Shown: positions 30,298 through 40,996, counted from the stretch's first letter. The stretch: DNA of 64,000 bases from Pacificibacter marinus (GCF_900109555.1 NZ_FNZV01000015.1:33961-97960), one strand, 5' to 3'. The notes: generated by a model not told the origin, from the sequence alone. Numbers and translations: made by a program.

Positions 30298-31629
30298 TTA
30301 TTTACAGAACAGATCGCTGGACAGCCCCAGAACCATAATAGACAAAATAACAGCCATACCGATCATCATCATTAGGTTGACAGCGCGGTCGGGCAAAGGC
30401 TTACCGCGTATCGCTTCATAGGCGTAGAACACCAGATGCCCGCCATCTAAAACAGGGATTGGAAATAGGTTCAGCATCCCAATGGCGGTGGAAATCAGCG
30501 CAATATTGCCAATGTAATCACCTAAAGTTGGTGCGCTGCCTACGAATTGCGCCATGCCAATCGCGCCGGACATGTTGCAGGTGGAAATGGCCCCCGTGAT
30601 CATGTGACCGATGGCAGACACAGACATGGTGATGATGCCCCACACTTGGCGTGCAGACGTTGTGACAGCGTCCCAAAACGGCAAAGTTTCCGTGGCAGGG
30701 CTAAAGAAAAATCCGCCGCTGATACCAATCAACCAACGGGTTTCAAACCCGCCGTCAGGCAATGGCAAATCACGTGGCAAAGCTGCGATCGTCACGTCAA
30801 AGGTTTCGCCCGCGCGCCAGACGCTCAGCACCATATCAGCGCCGTTTTTTGCCTTAACAGCCTCTTGCAGGTCCAAAAACGTTGGCAGCTGAGTACCATC
30901 GATGGCGGTGATGACGTCGCCCACCTCAATCCCCGCGCGTCGTGCAGCAGATTTCACTGAAACATCCGATACAAGCACAGGATGCGGGTGCGATGCATTG
31001 ACTGTGACGCGGTCGCCATCACGCAGCACAGTATAACTGAGCACAGCTTTACGCGGTAAATCGTTGATGAATGACCCGAGATTGGCCACATCAGGCACGT
31101 CTTGACCTTCAATACTCAGAATTTCATCGCCAGTCATAAGGTCCATCTGTACAGGTACAGGCGTGATTTTATCCACGATCAAACGATCCTGAACCTGTCC
31201 GTAAAACAGCATGAGGCATATGAAAATCAAAAAAGAAAAGATGAAATTGAACACAGGACCAGCGGCCACAGTCAACGTGCGCGCCCAAAGTGGCGCACCG
31301 TGCATCGTGTGACGGCGATCATTTTCGGGCATGTTTTCAACGCTAGAAGGATCTGGCGCAGAGGCCGCATTGGCATCACCAGAAAATTTCACATAGCCCC
31401 CCAAAGGGATGGCCGCGATTTGCCACACCGTACCGCGTTTGTCCGTGCGCTGATATAAGGGTTTGCCAAATCCAAGCGAGAACACATCCGCTTTGATACC
31501 GCACCACCGCCCAACAATATAATGGCCGTATTCATGGATCGCGACGATAATCGACAAAGCGATGATGAACACCACTGTTGTAAAAAGACCGTTGCCGAAT
31601 AGGGAAAAAAGACTGCTCATCGTATCCAT
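30298..31629 (-). CDS. rseP: Site-2 metalloprotease RseP
   Basis: This 443-residue intramembrane protease cuts anti-sigma factors within the membrane in the envelope stress response. The zinc motif HEYGH is at residues 32-36 in the first helix, and the third ligand is in LNLFPIPVLDGGHLV near the C-terminus. A periplasmic PDZ domain (about 200-290) includes AARRAGIEVGDVITAIDG. An alternative start three codons later is possible. It follows dxr in the leftward run. Confidence 0.95.
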   Translation of the reverse strand: MDTMSSLFSLFGNGLFTTVVFIIALSIIVAIHEYGHYIVGRWCGIKADVFSLGFGKPLYQRTDKRGTVWQIAAIPLGGYVKFSGDANAASAPDPSSVENMPENDRRHTMHGAPLWARTLTVAAGPVFNFIFSFLIFICLMLFYGQVQDRLIVDKITPVPVQMDLMTGDEILSIEGQDVPDVANLGSFINDLPRKAVLSYTVLRDGDRVTVNASHPHPVLVSDVSVKSAARRAGIEVGDVITAIDGTQLPTFLDLQEAVKAKNGADMVLSVWRAGETFDVTIAALPRDLPLPDGGFETRWLIGISGGFFFSPATETLPFWDAVTTSARQVWGIITMSVSAIGHMITGAISTCNMSGAIGMAQFVGSAPTLGDYIGNIALISTAIGMLNLFPIPVLDGGHLVFYAYEAIRGKPLPDRAVNLMMMIGMAVILSIMVLGLSSDLFCK

Positions 31630-31670
31630 ACGTCCTGTTTTATCATCGTCTTATTACGGTTTTATTTATT

Positions 31671-32849
31671 TTAAAGCGTCGTACGCACAGCATCTGCACG
31701 TTTACGTGCCTCATCATCAGCGTCATACACGGTTTCAAGCGACATTTGGACCTTTGATCGGCCCAAATCGGGTGACATTTGCGCGAGCACACGTTCAACA
31801 ACCACGGCCATATCAGTAAAACCGATCTGCCCCGCGATAAACATATCCAAAGCCGCTTCTTTGGCGGCGTTGAATACAGCGCCCGCCAATCCGCCCGTAT
31901 CCATCACCTCGCGCGCAAGGCGCAGCGCGGGGAAACGTGTGTCATCGGGGGCTTCAAATTGCAATGATCCCAGCTTGACTAAGTCAAGACGCTCAACAGG
32001 CAAATCGCGGCGCTCAGGCCAATGCAGCGCATACCCGATGGCGTGACGCATATCGGGCATGCCCATGTGGGCCATCAAAGCCCCGTCTTTAAATCCGACA
32101 AGCGCATGAATGTACGATCCGGGATGGATGATGACTTCGATTTGATCAGGATTGAGACCAAAGTATTCTTTAGTTTCAATGACCTCTAATGCTTTATTAA
32201 ACATGGATGCAGAATCAATAGTGATCCTTTGCCCCATGTCCCACGACGGGTGTTTGCCCGCCTGCGCCAAGGTCGCGCCCTTAAGCTGCTCTGCGCTCCA
32301 GTTGCGAAACGGCCCGCCTGAGGCGGTGATAATCACCCGTTCAACTTCGCAAATACGTTCGCCAACGAGCGCTTGAAACACAGCGGAATGTTCAGAATCC
32401 ACCGGCAAAATCCGTGCCCCGTGCTTTGCTGCCTCGGCCAATAAAAGCGGGCCCGCAGTGACAAGGCTTTCTTTGTTCGCCAATGCCAGACAGGTGCCGT
32501 GTTTGAGTGCTTCAAACCCAGGGGCAAGCCCCGCAGCGCCGACAATCGCGGACATGATCCAATCTGCAGGGCGCGCCGCAGCCTCGATCAAGGCCGCCTG
32601 CCCTGCGGCAGTTTCAATCCCCGTGCCAGCAAGCGCATCACGCAACTCAGGTAGGTGACTTTCATAAGCGGTGACGGCAATTTGCGCCCCCAAAGCGCGG
32701 GCGTCTTTGGCGAGCTGCGCGATATTCGCCCCACCTGTCAGCGCCACAACATTATAGGCCGCTTGGTCACGTTTGATCAGATCAATCGTTGACTGCCCGA
32801 TTGAACCTGTAGCTCCAAAAATAGAAATGCGTTTCAAATGGCGCCTCAC
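31671..32849 (-). CDS. dxr: 1-deoxy-D-xylulose 5-phosphate reductoisomerase
   Basis: This 392-residue NADPH-dependent enzyme makes methylerythritol phosphate in isoprenoid synthesis. The N-terminus ISIFGATGSIGQST binds NADPH. The metal/substrate block LPVDSEHSAVFQAL and the flexible-loop region with SWDMGQRITIDSASMFNKALEVIE are intact. It starts with GTG overlapping the cdsA stop by four bases, so the two are translationally coupled. Its product feeds the undecaprenyl chain made by the nearby uppS. Confidence 0.97.
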   Translation of the reverse strand: MRRHLKRISIFGATGSIGQSTIDLIKRDQAAYNVVALTGGANIAQLAKDARALGAQIAVTAYESHLPELRDALAGTGIETAAGQAALIEAAARPADWIMSAIVGAAGLAPGFEALKHGTCLALANKESLVTAGPLLLAEAAKHGARILPVDSEHSAVFQALVGERICEVERVIITASGGPFRNWSAEQLKGATLAQAGKHPSWDMGQRITIDSASMFNKALEVIETKEYFGLNPDQIEVIIHPGSYIHALVGFKDGALMAHMGMPDMRHAIGYALHWPERRDLPVERLDLVKLGSLQFEAPDDTRFPALRLAREVMDTGGLAGAVFNAAKEAALDMFIAGQIGFTDMAVVVERVLAQMSPDLGRSKVQMSLETVYDADDEARKRADAVRTTL

Positions 32850-33550
32850 ATGATCAGTCGCAAGAGAAACAACACAGCACCGACCGCAAGCAAGGCATCA
32901 AAGCGGTCCAAAACGCCGCCATGGCCGGGGATGATATTCGAGCTGTCTTTGACCCCCATCCGGCGCTTAAGCGCGCTTTGTGCGATGTCACCCAATTGCG
33001 AAGCAAACGACAGCAGTACAGAAAATACGACGATCATCACGCCTTGCAAAACGCCGATGTGCATCCCTTGCATCAAGACCGCGACAACGGTTGCAACCAA
33101 TGCGGCTCCAACCCAGCCACCGATGACGCCAGACCATGTTTTTTTAGGGCTCACACTTGGCCAAAATTTCTTACCGCCCACAGAGCGCCCAACGAAATAC
33201 CCCATCGTGTCTGTCGCCACGACAAGCGCTATAATGTAGAACAATCCTGCGGGACCAGTCATTATAGACAGCCCCCAAAGCCCAACAAGCCCCAGAATAA
33301 ACAAGACAAAATACGCAGCGAGCGCATAAAAATCTTTGATCACAAGACCGTCGTCTGTGTGGGATTTATGGCGGGCCATGTTGTAAAATTCCCAACATCC
33401 AATGATCGCCATCACCGATAAAAGCATTTCAAACGCTGTGTGACCAGCCAAGATGACCAGCACACCAACGACCAGCATCACCAGCGCAGAGACCATGCGC
33501 GGCCCCAAATCACGCCAGTTGCGTGCAGGTTTTACGGGGGTGTCCGTCAT
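32846..33550 (-). CDS. cdsA: Phosphatidate cytidylyltransferase
   Basis: This 234-residue multi-pass enzyme makes CDP-diacylglycerol for all phospholipids. The C-terminal family signature SALKRRMGVKDSSNIIPGHGG followed by LDRFDAL is complete. The length is slightly short of the enterobacterial form but normal for alphaproteobacteria. It overlaps both neighbours (uppS and dxr) by four bases. Confidence 0.96.
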   Translation of the reverse strand: MTDTPVKPARNWRDLGPRMVSALVMLVVGVLVILAGHTAFEMLLSVMAIIGCWEFYNMARHKSHTDDGLVIKDFYALAAYFVLFILGLVGLWGLSIMTGPAGLFYIIALVVATDTMGYFVGRSVGGKKFWPSVSPKKTWSGVIGGWVGAALVATVVAVLMQGMHIGVLQGVMIVVFSVLLSFASQLGDIAQSALKRRMGVKDSSNIIPGHGGVLDRFDALLAVGAVLFLLRLIM

Positions 33551-34263
33551 GGCTTCAATCCGCCAAATCTGCGATCACGGGCAGCGTAGCGATCGGTGCA
33601 CTCGGCAAAGACATCTTTGGTAAAATCAGGCCACAGCGTGTCGATGAATTCATATTCGGCATAGGCCGATTGCCAGAGCAAAAAGTTAGAAATACGCGCT
33701 TCGCCAGAGGTGCGGATCACCAAATCGGGATCGGGCAACACACGGGTGTCGAGATAGCGCGTCAGTGTGGTTTCGTCGACCGTTTCAGCGTCCAGATTGC
33801 CCAAAGACACATCTCTCGCCAATTCTTTTACAGCACGGGCCACTTCGTCGCGCCCTCCATAGTTCAGCGCGATGGTAAGGTGCACGTTTTCATTCATGGA
33901 TGTCGTTTCTTCTAGACTATCCATAAGTTTAATCAATTTGCTGTCCAAGCGCGGGCGGTCGCCAATAAAACGCACACGCACGCCCTCTTTGACCAAATCT
34001 TTCATCTCGCTGGAAATATAGCGCCGAAACAACGACATCAGACCAGAGACTTCGGTTTGGGTGCGTTTCCAGTTTTCAGTCGAAAAGGCAAAAATCGTTA
34101 AGTATTTGACGCCCAAACTCGGACAGGCCCGCACGATTTCTTTGACCCGCTTGGCCCCTGCGTGATGCCCAAAAAGACGCGGCTTGCCCTTTAACTGGGC
34201 CCAACGGCCATTGCCATCCATGATAATGGCGACATGTTTTGGACCGGATTGGCAGTCGGGCAT
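33547..34263 (-). CDS. uppS: Undecaprenyl diphosphate synthase (cis-prenyltransferase)
   Basis: This 238-residue enzyme builds the C55 lipid carrier for peptidoglycan and O-antigen. The catalytic Asp is in HVAIIMDGNGRWA. The later blocks FSTENWKRTQTEV and the C-terminal RTSGEARISNFLLWQSAYAE are intact. The ATG at 34263 begins just before this motif; the upstream open frame adds 31 residues without homology. Confidence 0.97.
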   Translation of the reverse strand: MPDCQSGPKHVAIIMDGNGRWAQLKGKPRLFGHHAGAKRVKEIVRACPSLGVKYLTIFAFSTENWKRTQTEVSGLMSLFRRYISSEMKDLVKEGVRVRFIGDRPRLDSKLIKLMDSLEETTSMNENVHLTIALNYGGRDEVARAVKELARDVSLGNLDAETVDETTLTRYLDTRVLPDPDLVIRTSGEARISNFLLWQSAYAEYEFIDTLWPDFTKDVFAECTDRYAARDRRFGGLKP

Positions 34264-34386
34264 GAACCTAAATCTCCTTAAACGGTCCGAATGGAAAGCG
34301 CATAACGCGCAGGGCAAGGCCGATTGGACCAAGCCCTTACGCGATCTGTAAAACAATCTATCGCGGGCGATACAGTGATAAAAATG

Positions 34387-34950
34387 CTAAACCTGCATGA
34401 TCTCAGATTGCTTATTTTCAAGCGTTTCATCCACCTTTTTGATATGGGTATTGGTCATATCTTGGACTTCTTCTTCCCAAATCTTTTGATCATCTTCAGA
34501 CATGCCATCGTTTTTGGCTTTCTTGATCTGATCCATCCCGTCACGGCGAATGTTGCGAATAGACACGCGTGCGCTTTCCGCATAGCCAGCGGCCACTTTG
34601 GTCAATTCACGGCGACGCTCTTCGTTCAACTCAGGAATGGGTAGCATGATAATCGTGCCGTTCAGCTGTGGATTGATGCCCAGACCACTTTCGCGGATGG
34701 CTTTTTCAACTTTGCCCACAAGACCCTTGTCCCACACGTTGATCGTAACCATGCGAGGTTCGGGGACGTTCACAGTACCAACTTGGTTGATCGGCGTCAT
34801 AGAACCGTAAGCGTCAACCATAATAGGCTCAAGCATGGACCCAGATCCACGTCCGGTGCGCAAGGACGCAAGTTCAACGCGCAGATTGGCAATCGCGCCG
34901 TCCATACGTTTGGACAGATCATCGGTGTCGAGTAGAAAGTCATCTGACAT
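34387..34950 (-). CDS. frr: Ribosome recycling factor
   Basis: This 187-residue factor works with EF-G to split ribosomes after termination. The three-helix bundle with [21 protein letters not shown] and the C-terminal KWEEEVQ-like segment match the family. Codons and length are typical. It lies between pyrH (81 bases upstream) and uppS in the conserved order. Confidence 0.97.
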   Translation of the reverse strand: MSDDFLLDTDDLSKRMDGAIANLRVELASLRTGRGSGSMLEPIMVDAYGSMTPINQVGTVNVPEPRMVTINVWDKGLVGKVEKAIRESGLGINPQLNGTIIMLPIPELNEERRRELTKVAAGYAESARVSIRNIRRDGMDQIKKAKNDGMSEDDQKIWEEEVQDMTNTHIKKVDETLENKQSEIMQV

Positions 34951-35031
34951 GGGGTGTTCCCTTGGTCTTAGTCTATAAAAGCACTGGCAAAGTTTGAAAC
35001 CCTGCCAGCGTGTTGTACTCTTATATCTGTA

Positions 35032-35766
35032 TCAATTGACGATTGTATAGGTGCCTTCGCCCGCCAAAATCCCTTTGAAGCCGCCAGGCTCGTCCAGAGA
35101 AAAGACAATAATCGGCAAATCGTTGTCCCGCGCCAGTGCGATTGCAGAGGCATCCATCACATTCAAATGCTGAGCGAGAACTTCGTCGTAGGTGACTTTG
35201 TCATAGCGTTTGGCATCATCGTGCTTGGCGGGATCTTTGTCGTAAACGCCATCCACTTTGGTGCCTTTAAAGATCGCTTCGCAGGCCATTTCATTGGCAC
35301 GCAATGTGGCGGCCGTGTCTGTGGTGAAATAGGGATTGCCCGTACCAGCAGCAAAAATACACACGCGACCTTTTTCCAAGTGACGCACCGCACGGCGGCG
35401 AATGTAGGGTTCGGCCACTTCATTCATCGTAATGGCGGAAATCACGCGGGTGTGGATGCCCAAGTCTTCCATCGCGGCCTGCATTCCCAGCGCATTCATC
35501 ACTGTGGCCAACATGCCCATGTAATCGGCAGTGGTGCGTTCCATCCCTTGTGCAGACCCTTGCAGCCCGCGAAAAATATTGCCGCCACCGATGACCATAC
35601 AAATTTCGACACCCATGTCGTGAACAGTTTTCACTTCGCGGGCAATGCGTTCGACGGTGGGCGGGTGCAGGCCAAAGCCTTGATCCCCCATCAGCGCCTC
35701 TCCAGAAATTTTAAGCATCACGCGCTTATATTTCTTGCTGGATTGGCCTTGATCCTGATCGCTCAT
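35032..35766 (-). CDS. pyrH: Uridylate kinase (UMP kinase)
   Basis: This 244-residue hexameric UMP kinase of the amino acid kinase fold has the N-terminal [19 protein letters not shown] loop, then IGGGNIFRG and the central [22 protein letters not shown] block. It converts UMP to UDP and feeds UDP-sugar synthesis used in lipid A. The start at 35766 follows GGGATACC. It opens the leftward outer-envelope run and is divergent from miaA. Confidence 0.97.
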   Translation of the reverse strand: MSDQDQGQSSKKYKRVMLKISGEALMGDQGFGLHPPTVERIAREVKTVHDMGVEICMVIGGGNIFRGLQGSAQGMERTTADYMGMLATVMNALGMQAAMEDLGIHTRVISAITMNEVAEPYIRRRAVRHLEKGRVCIFAAGTGNPYFTTDTAATLRANEMACEAIFKGTKVDGVYDKDPAKHDDAKRYDKVTYDEVLAQHLNVMDASAIALARDNDLPIIVFSLDEPGGFKGILAGEGTYTIVN

Positions 35767-35920
35767 GAGGTATCCCCTAATGTATCTGCTATTTCGCGCC
35801 AAAATGCGCCAAAATGCGGCAATATTCAATGACGCCGAGACAAAAAAGACGGCGCATGTCCATAAAACTTACAGGCAGGGAATTTCCCACCTGAATTCAT
35901 TCCGACGCAAAGGCCTGTTC

Positions 35921-36829
35921 ATGTCTGTATCCGCTCATGCTTCACATCACCTTGCAGCCCTGTCCCCCGAGCAACCTGTGTTGATTGCGGGGCCAACGGC
36001 ATCTGGAAAATCAGCCTTAGCGCTTGAAATTGCCGAAATCCAAGGCGGCGTGATTATCAATGCGGACGCACTGCAAGTCTTTGACAACTGGCGTATTTTA
36101 ACGGCGCGCCCGTCAGTTGAGGATGAAATGCAAGCCCCTCATGCGCTTTATGGGCATGTGGATGGTGCCAGCGGCTATTCGGTTGGACACTGGCTGCGCG
36201 ATGCGGCGCCTTATCTGACGGGGTCGCAGCGGCCTATTTTTGTCGGCGGAACAGGTCTGTATTTTTCGGCTCTCACCGAAGGTTTGGTGGAAATCCCCCC
36301 AACCCCAGATCATATTCGTGCAGATGGCAACGCAAGACGCGCGACAGAGGGATCACACGCAGGATTATTGGCCGATCTAGATACCCAAGACCCTGAAACC
36401 GCTGCAAAAGTCGATCGCCTGAACCCGATGCGGGTGCAGCGCGCGTGGGAAGTTTTGCAAGCAACAGGTCGCGGACTGGCGGCATGGCAAGCGGACACGC
36501 CGCCCCCTGCATTGTCGCTCACAAGCGCGTATCCCATCGTGATGGACGCCGAGAAAGAGTGGCTGAATGATAGAATCGCCCAAAGGTTTCAAATGATGCT
36601 GGATCAAGGCGCACTGGATGAGGCAAAAGACAATCTGGCAACTTGGGACCCAACTCTGCCCGCATCAAAAGCCATCGGTGCGCCAGAACTCATAAAATAT
36701 CTGCAGGGCGATATGACGTTAGAGGCCGCTCAAGAGGCAGCAACCATCGCAACGCGGCAATTTGCCAAACGCCAACGCACTTGGTTTAGGGCACGGATGA
36801 AAAATTACCACAAGATATCGCTGCCATAA
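35921..36829 (+). CDS. miaA: tRNA dimethylallyltransferase MiaA
   Basis: This 302-residue enzyme attaches the isoprenoid i6A37 to tRNAs reading U-initial codons, such as the tRNA-Leu(CAA) in this window. It has the P-loop [12 protein letters not shown], the INADALQVF block (DSRQ in most families, here DALQ), and [10 protein letters not shown]. The dimethylallyl donor comes from the pathway containing dxr. The start at 35921 fits family length; the upstream frame reaches into the pyrH promoter region. Confidence 0.95.
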   Translation: MSVSAHASHHLAALSPEQPVLIAGPTASGKSALALEIAEIQGGVIINADALQVFDNWRILTARPSVEDEMQAPHALYGHVDGASGYSVGHWLRDAAPYLTGSQRPIFVGGTGLYFSALTEGLVEIPPTPDHIRADGNARRATEGSHAGLLADLDTQDPETAAKVDRLNPMRVQRAWEVLQATGRGLAAWQADTPPPALSLTSAYPIVMDAEKEWLNDRIAQRFQMMLDQGALDEAKDNLATWDPTLPASKAIGAPELIKYLQGDMTLEAAQEAATIATRQFAKRQRTWFRARMKNYHKISLP

Positions 36830-36890
36830 CAAGGTATTGCGGATCCGGGCAAAAGTCACATATACTATTGTTTTTAAAGACAAAATATTA

Positions 36891-36918
36891 TTGACCTGCG
36901 CCCTTCAAGGTCTAAACT
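36891..36918 (+). promoter_or_regulatory. Promoter candidate for the AraC-type gene, with an inverted repeat in its spacer
   Basis: TTGACC (36891-36896), a 16-base spacer and TAAACT (36913-36918) resemble a sigma-70 promoter 38 bases before the start. Within it GACCT and AGGTC (36893-36912) form an inverted repeat that overlaps the -35 element, so a regulator bound there would block transcription. Both are sequence observations only. Confidence 0.4.
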
Positions 36919-36955
36919 AAGTTGAACACAAAACAGCAGGCTCGCAGCGTCCCTT

Positions 36956-37849
36956 ATGACGAATAAAATTTTCAATTCCCCTCCACTTGGCACGCTCGCG
37001 GCACAAAAACGCCCTGCGGCCAATAAGCCACGCGCGCAGGCAAACATCGTGACCGAGATTCCAATGCCGCCCGCTTACCGTGTTGATCCTTTAGCGCGCA
37101 TGACATCGTCGAACGCCAAATGGCGGACCGAAGCCATGCGCAGTCATCGGTCTCCGGCGCTGCTGTGGTTTACACGTGGCCAAGGTCGGATCACCATTTC
37201 AGGTGTCACGCACGGCTTTGGCGGTCACAATCTGATCTTTTTGCCCAAGCAAACGATGTATGGTTTTGAAGTGATCGGACAAACCTATGGCTCGATAGTG
37301 CATCTGTCGGATGACCCCGCTCTTGGCTTGCCCGAAATACCGCTGCATTTGCGATTTTCTGATCTGACCCAGCAAAATGAAGTCACCCATATGATCGACA
37401 CGCTCGCGCGCGAAATTGACCATGATGGCCCCAGCAAAGATCGCGCTTTGGCGCTACAAGCTGGGCTGATTTCTGTGTGGTTGGAACGGCAAATGGAAAA
37501 CATGCCTGATTACGACATGACACCTGATGCCTCGCGCAAATTGACCGCCGCTTTTACGGCCCTTGTCGAAAAAGATTTCCGCACAACCCACAGTGTCAGT
37601 GATTACGCTGCCGCCCTTGGCGTCACGCCGACACATCTATCGCGCGCATGTAACACAGCCTGTGGTCGTCCAGCCTCTGCGATCGTGTCAGACCGCGTGC
37701 ATTATGAAGCGCGCCGCATGTTGAAAGAAACAAAATATCCGGTCAAATCCATCGGTGAAACGCTTGGGTTTCAATCCCCCGCCTATTTCACGCGGGCCTT
37801 TCACAAACAAACGGGCATCTCACCCAGTGCGTTTCGCAAAGCGGATTAG
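36956..37849 (+). CDS. AraC-family transcriptional regulator
   Basis: This 297-residue protein has a cupin-like effector domain (about 60-150) and a C-terminal pair of helix-turn-helix motifs (about 195-297): SVSDYAAALGVTPTHLSRAC and PVKSIGETLGFQSPAYFTRAFHK. The last is the AraC signature. It stands alone between miaA and a leftward transglycosylase gene, so its target is not indicated by neighbours. Family members typically activate transport or catabolic genes. Confidence 0.9.
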   Translation: MTNKIFNSPPLGTLAAQKRPAANKPRAQANIVTEIPMPPAYRVDPLARMTSSNAKWRTEAMRSHRSPALLWFTRGQGRITISGVTHGFGGHNLIFLPKQTMYGFEVIGQTYGSIVHLSDDPALGLPEIPLHLRFSDLTQQNEVTHMIDTLAREIDHDGPSKDRALALQAGLISVWLERQMENMPDYDMTPDASRKLTAAFTALVEKDFRTTHSVSDYAAALGVTPTHLSRACNTACGRPASAIVSDRVHYEARRMLKETKYPVKSIGETLGFQSPAYFTRAFHKQTGISPSAFRKAD

Positions 37850-37920
37850 CACGGCTTTAGCAGCGCACAATTGCGGTGTTTGAAACTAAATTTTAGATAA
37901 GTCAGCAGAAAGTTTGGCGC

Positions 37921-38523
37921 TTAGCTGCCCCAAATCACTCGCACGTAGTTTTTGGTCTCTTTATAAGGTGGAACACCGCCGTATTTTTCCACCGCACCGG
38001 GACCAGCATTATAAGCGGCCAACGCCAAACGCCACGAACCAAACTTATTGTACATCTGACGCAAGTACCGCGCGCCGCCTTCTAGATTTTGTTTGGGATC
38101 ATGCGGATCGACCCCCAAAACGCGGGCTGTTTGCGGCATCAACTGCGTCAAACCAAGTGCGCCTTTGTGCGATTTCGCTTTCGGATTCCATCCGCTTTCT
38201 TGCTGGATCAACCGTAAAAACAAATCTGCAGGCACATTATGACGTCGCGCTATTGTGCGCGCATGGGCTAAATATTCGCCCCTGTAAGACCCCGTATAGG
38301 GCAGACCTGCCGCCCCTGGGATTGCTGTTGTCATAGGCTTTAAAGACACCGACCCTGAGTATTGCTGAGCGGCGCGCCCATCTAAAACACTCAATTGCGA
38401 TGCATAAATCGATGACCGCGATTTGGTTGAAAAGATCAATTCTTCGGCCATGGCTGGGGATTGACCAAGACCTATCGCCAAAAGCACAAAGGCACAGACA
38501 CCTGTCTTTTTGATCTGCAGCAT
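37921..38523 (-). CDS. Lytic transglycosylase (SLT domain)
   Basis: This 200-residue secreted or lipid-free muramidase-like enzyme cleaves peptidoglycan glycan strands with 1,6-anhydro ends. It has a signal peptide (residues 1-26, cut near AMAEE) and an SLT domain (about 93-190). The catalytic Glu is in [12 protein letters not shown], and [18 protein letters not shown] and [18 protein letters not shown] follow. It is a small SLT without extra domains. Confidence 0.92.
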   Translation of the reverse strand: MLQIKKTGVCAFVLLAIGLGQSPAMAEELIFSTKSRSSIYASQLSVLDGRAAQQYSGSVSLKPMTTAIPGAAGLPYTGSYRGEYLAHARTIARRHNVPADLFLRLIQQESGWNPKAKSHKGALGLTQLMPQTARVLGVDPHDPKQNLEGGARYLRQMYNKFGSWRLALAAYNAGPGAVEKYGGVPPYKETKNYVRVIWGS

Positions 38524-38684
38524 AAATTTCCAACCTAATATAATTCTGCGCAAACATAGCGACGGTCTACCCACATTCCTAGCCCCACAGAGACGAAACA
38601 GCAGCCTTTCGCCGATTTTGCCCTTTCAAAGACCGTCACAGAGTGTTGTAACAGAACAAATCAGAATCTAACGGGAGACGCGAT

Positions 38685-39206
38685 ATGGCGGGTTCGGTCA
38701 ATAAAGTGATCATCATTGGCAATTTGGGGCGCGACCCTGAAGTGCGCACATTCCAAAACGGCGGCAAAGTGTGCAACCTGCGCATCGCAACGTCTGAAAC
38801 ATGGAAAGATCGCACAACCGGCGAACGCAAAGAGCGCACCGAATGGCACTCTGTCGCGATTTTCCAAGAAGGTCTTGTGCGCATCGCAGAACAATACCTG
38901 CGCAAAGGCTCAAAGGTCTACATCGAAGGCAAACTTCAAACCCGTAAATGGCAAGACCAATCTGGCGCAGACCGCTACAGCACCGAAATCGTGCTACAAG
39001 GGTTTGACGGCGTTTTGACCATGCTTGATGGACGCGGCGAAGGCGGCGGCCAAAGCGGTGGCGGCCAAGGTGGCGGTTACGACAGTGGCCCATCCGGTGG
39101 CGGCTATAACGATGGCGGCAGCATGGGTGGCGGCAATGGCGGCGGATCTCAAGGCGGATCAGGCGGCGGGCGTTCTTCAATGGATGACGACGAAATTCCG
39201 TTTTAA
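38685..39206 (+). CDS. ssb: Single-stranded DNA-binding protein
   Basis: This 173-residue OB-fold protein has the N-terminal core (residues 1-112) with [17 protein letters not shown] and the ssDNA-binding [16 protein letters not shown] stretch. A glycine-rich linker (about 115-160) follows, and the tip MDDDEIPF recruits repair and replication partners. A near-miss to a LexA box upstream is not convincing. A strong bidirectional terminator follows. Confidence 0.97.
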   Translation: MAGSVNKVIIIGNLGRDPEVRTFQNGGKVCNLRIATSETWKDRTTGERKERTEWHSVAIFQEGLVRIAEQYLRKGSKVYIEGKLQTRKWQDQSGADRYSTEIVLQGFDGVLTMLDGRGEGGGQSGGGQGGGYDSGPSGGGYNDGGSMGGGNGGGSQGGSGGGRSSMDDDEIPF

Positions 39207-39225
39207 ATCAAAAGAAAATCTACAG

Positions 39226-39255
39226 AAAAAGCCCCGCCAAATGGTGGGGCTTTTT
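39226..39255. terminator. Bidirectional terminator between ssb and aroB
   Basis: GCCCCGCC (39231-39238) pairs with GGTGGGGC (39243-39250), with A-run before and T-run after, so it can end ssb transcription and the converging aroB transcript. Confidence 0.9.
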
Positions 39256-39299
39256 GCATTCAAGATGCATCGATCACAGTCATGTAATACGTCGCAGCG

Positions 39300-40451
39300 C
39301 TACATACGGTCTTCTAATGCTTCACGAAGCAAGGTCAAAACCATATCTTGCGCCACACCAGAAGTGACAAAACTGTCGCCAATAGAGCGCGCCAAAATAA
39401 AGCGCAGCTGACCATCAAGAACCTTTTTATCTTGCGCCATCAATGCGACCAACGCTTCGGCATCTGGTAGATCGCCCTCAATATCTTTCAAGTCGCATTT
39501 CATCCCCATGGCTTTAATCTGCGCACGCACACGGCTTGGTGCCTCTTGGCTGCACAAACCCAAGCGCGCAGACAGCTCAAACGCCAAAGCACAGCCAATC
39601 GCAACGCCTTCACCATGCAAAAGCCGGTTCGAATATCCTGTTGCCGCCTCAAGCGCATGACAGAATGTATGGCCAAGATTAAGCAACGCACGATCGCCCT
39701 GCTCCGTCTCGTCGCGCACAACAATTTCGGCTTTCATTTCGACAGATCGCTTAACTGCATAGGTCCGTGCGGCCACGTCACCAGCAGCCATCAAAGGCCC
39801 GTTTTGTTCAAGCCATTCAAAAAATGTCTCGTCACCAAGCATGCCGTATTTCACCACTTCGCCGCAGCCAGATAGAAAATCGCGTGTCGTCAATGTACCA
39901 AGCGCACTGACATCCGCGAGCACCAAAGCGGGCTGATGAAAGGCACCGATCAGGTTTTTACCAGCGGGCGAATTGATACCCGTTTTGCCACCAACGGAAC
40001 TATCAACCTGCGCCAAAAGCGACGTTGGAATTTGCACAAAGCGCACACCACGGCGCAAGATCGATGCAGCAAACCCCGCCAAATCACCGATCACACCACC
40101 GCCAAACGCCACGACAACATCATTGCGTTCAACTTTTTGCTCCAACAGCCATTCGACCGATTTGGTTAACTCAGCCCAGCATTTTGTGCTTTCTCCTGCT
40201 GGCAAAATCAGCGCCTCCATGTCGATACCGGCCTGTGCCAGCCCAGTACGCAAAGCATCAAGATGCAGCTTGGCAACGTTGTTTTCCGTGATCACACAAA
40301 CGCGCTTTTTCTTACCCAAAAGCGGTGCGATATGGGCGCCAGCGCGGTCAATCAAACCTTCCCCAATGCGCACATCATAGGCGCGATCCCCCAGCGGCAC
40401 ATGAACAGTTTGGAACAGGCCAAGGGCGTTATTTTGATCGGTGTTGCTCAT
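39300..40451 (-). CDS. aroB: 3-dehydroquinate synthase
   Basis: This 383-residue NAD- and metal-dependent enzyme makes the first ring of the shikimate pathway. Motifs include AFGGGVIGDLAGFAAS, the TSLLAQVDSSVGGKTGIN substrate loop and the metal block NLGHTFCHALE with a later His (LLHGEGVAIG). It overlaps aroK by four bases, forming the common aroKB operon. Confidence 0.97.
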   Translation of the reverse strand: MSNTDQNNALGLFQTVHVPLGDRAYDVRIGEGLIDRAGAHIAPLLGKKKRVCVITENNVAKLHLDALRTGLAQAGIDMEALILPAGESTKCWAELTKSVEWLLEQKVERNDVVVAFGGGVIGDLAGFAASILRRGVRFVQIPTSLLAQVDSSVGGKTGINSPAGKNLIGAFHQPALVLADVSALGTLTTRDFLSGCGEVVKYGMLGDETFFEWLEQNGPLMAAGDVAARTYAVKRSVEMKAEIVVRDETEQGDRALLNLGHTFCHALEAATGYSNRLLHGEGVAIGCALAFELSARLGLCSQEAPSRVRAQIKAMGMKCDLKDIEGDLPDAEALVALMAQDKKVLDGQLRFILARSIGDSFVTSGVAQDMVLTLLREALEDRM

Positions 40452-40996
40452 GTTTCGTCCTTTACAATCCCGCCATGCGCCACCAGCGCCGCGATTACTT
40501 TTTGGGCCATTTGTTCGATGCTCAATGCAGGTTCTGCATCAACGACAATGCCTGCTTTGGCATAAATAGGCTCACGCACCTCAACCAACTCTTTCAACGT
40601 TTCAAAAGGGTTATCAGTTTGCAGCAAGGGTCGTGTGCTTTTGTGGCGCACACGCTGCCATAAAATATCAAGATCCGCCTTCAACCAAACGGCGACACCT
40701 TTTGCGGCAATAAAATCTCGGTTTTCCGCTGTCATAAATGCACCGCCACCTGTCGACAAAATGCATTGTTCATCTTCCAATAGGCGCGTGATGACTTGGG
40801 ATTCCTTGCTGCGAAAAAACCGCTCGCCGTCACGTTCAAAGATTTCAGCGATTGAACGATCTGCAGCACGTTCTATTTCTGCATCAGAGTCCAAAAACGG
40901 CACATCAAGACTGAGCGCAATCGCTTTGCCGACAGCCGTTTTACCAGCGCCCATCATACCAACAAGGGCAACCGTTTTTTTAAGACCTTTGACCAT
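40448..40996 (-). CDS. aroK: Shikimate kinase
   Basis: This 182-residue kinase phosphorylates shikimate, feeding aromatic amino acid synthesis. The P-loop GMMGAGKTAVGKAIA is at the N-terminus; shikimate-binding DSDAEIERAADRSIAEIF and STGGGAF follow. The ATG at 40996 has GGGGAG upstream; a frame 16 codons longer lacks a clear site. It is translationally coupled to aroB. Confidence 0.96.
   Translation of the reverse strand: MVKGLKKTVALVGMMGAGKTAVGKAIALSLDVPFLDSDAEIERAADRSIAEIFERDGERFFRSKESQVITRLLEDEQCILSTGGGAFMTAENRDFIAAKGVAVWLKADLDILWQRVRHKSTRPLLQTDNPFETLKELVEVREPIYAKAGIVVDAEPALSIEQMAQKVIAALVAHGGIVKDET

Noticed and set aside
38650..38685. Half-match to a LexA box before ssb
   Set aside because: Only one GAAC half-site is exact; the second is AATC. 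Not enough to claim SOS control.
39115..39175. Gly-rich repeat suggesting a low-complexity artefact
   Set aside because: It is the flexible linker of SSB, typical for the family.
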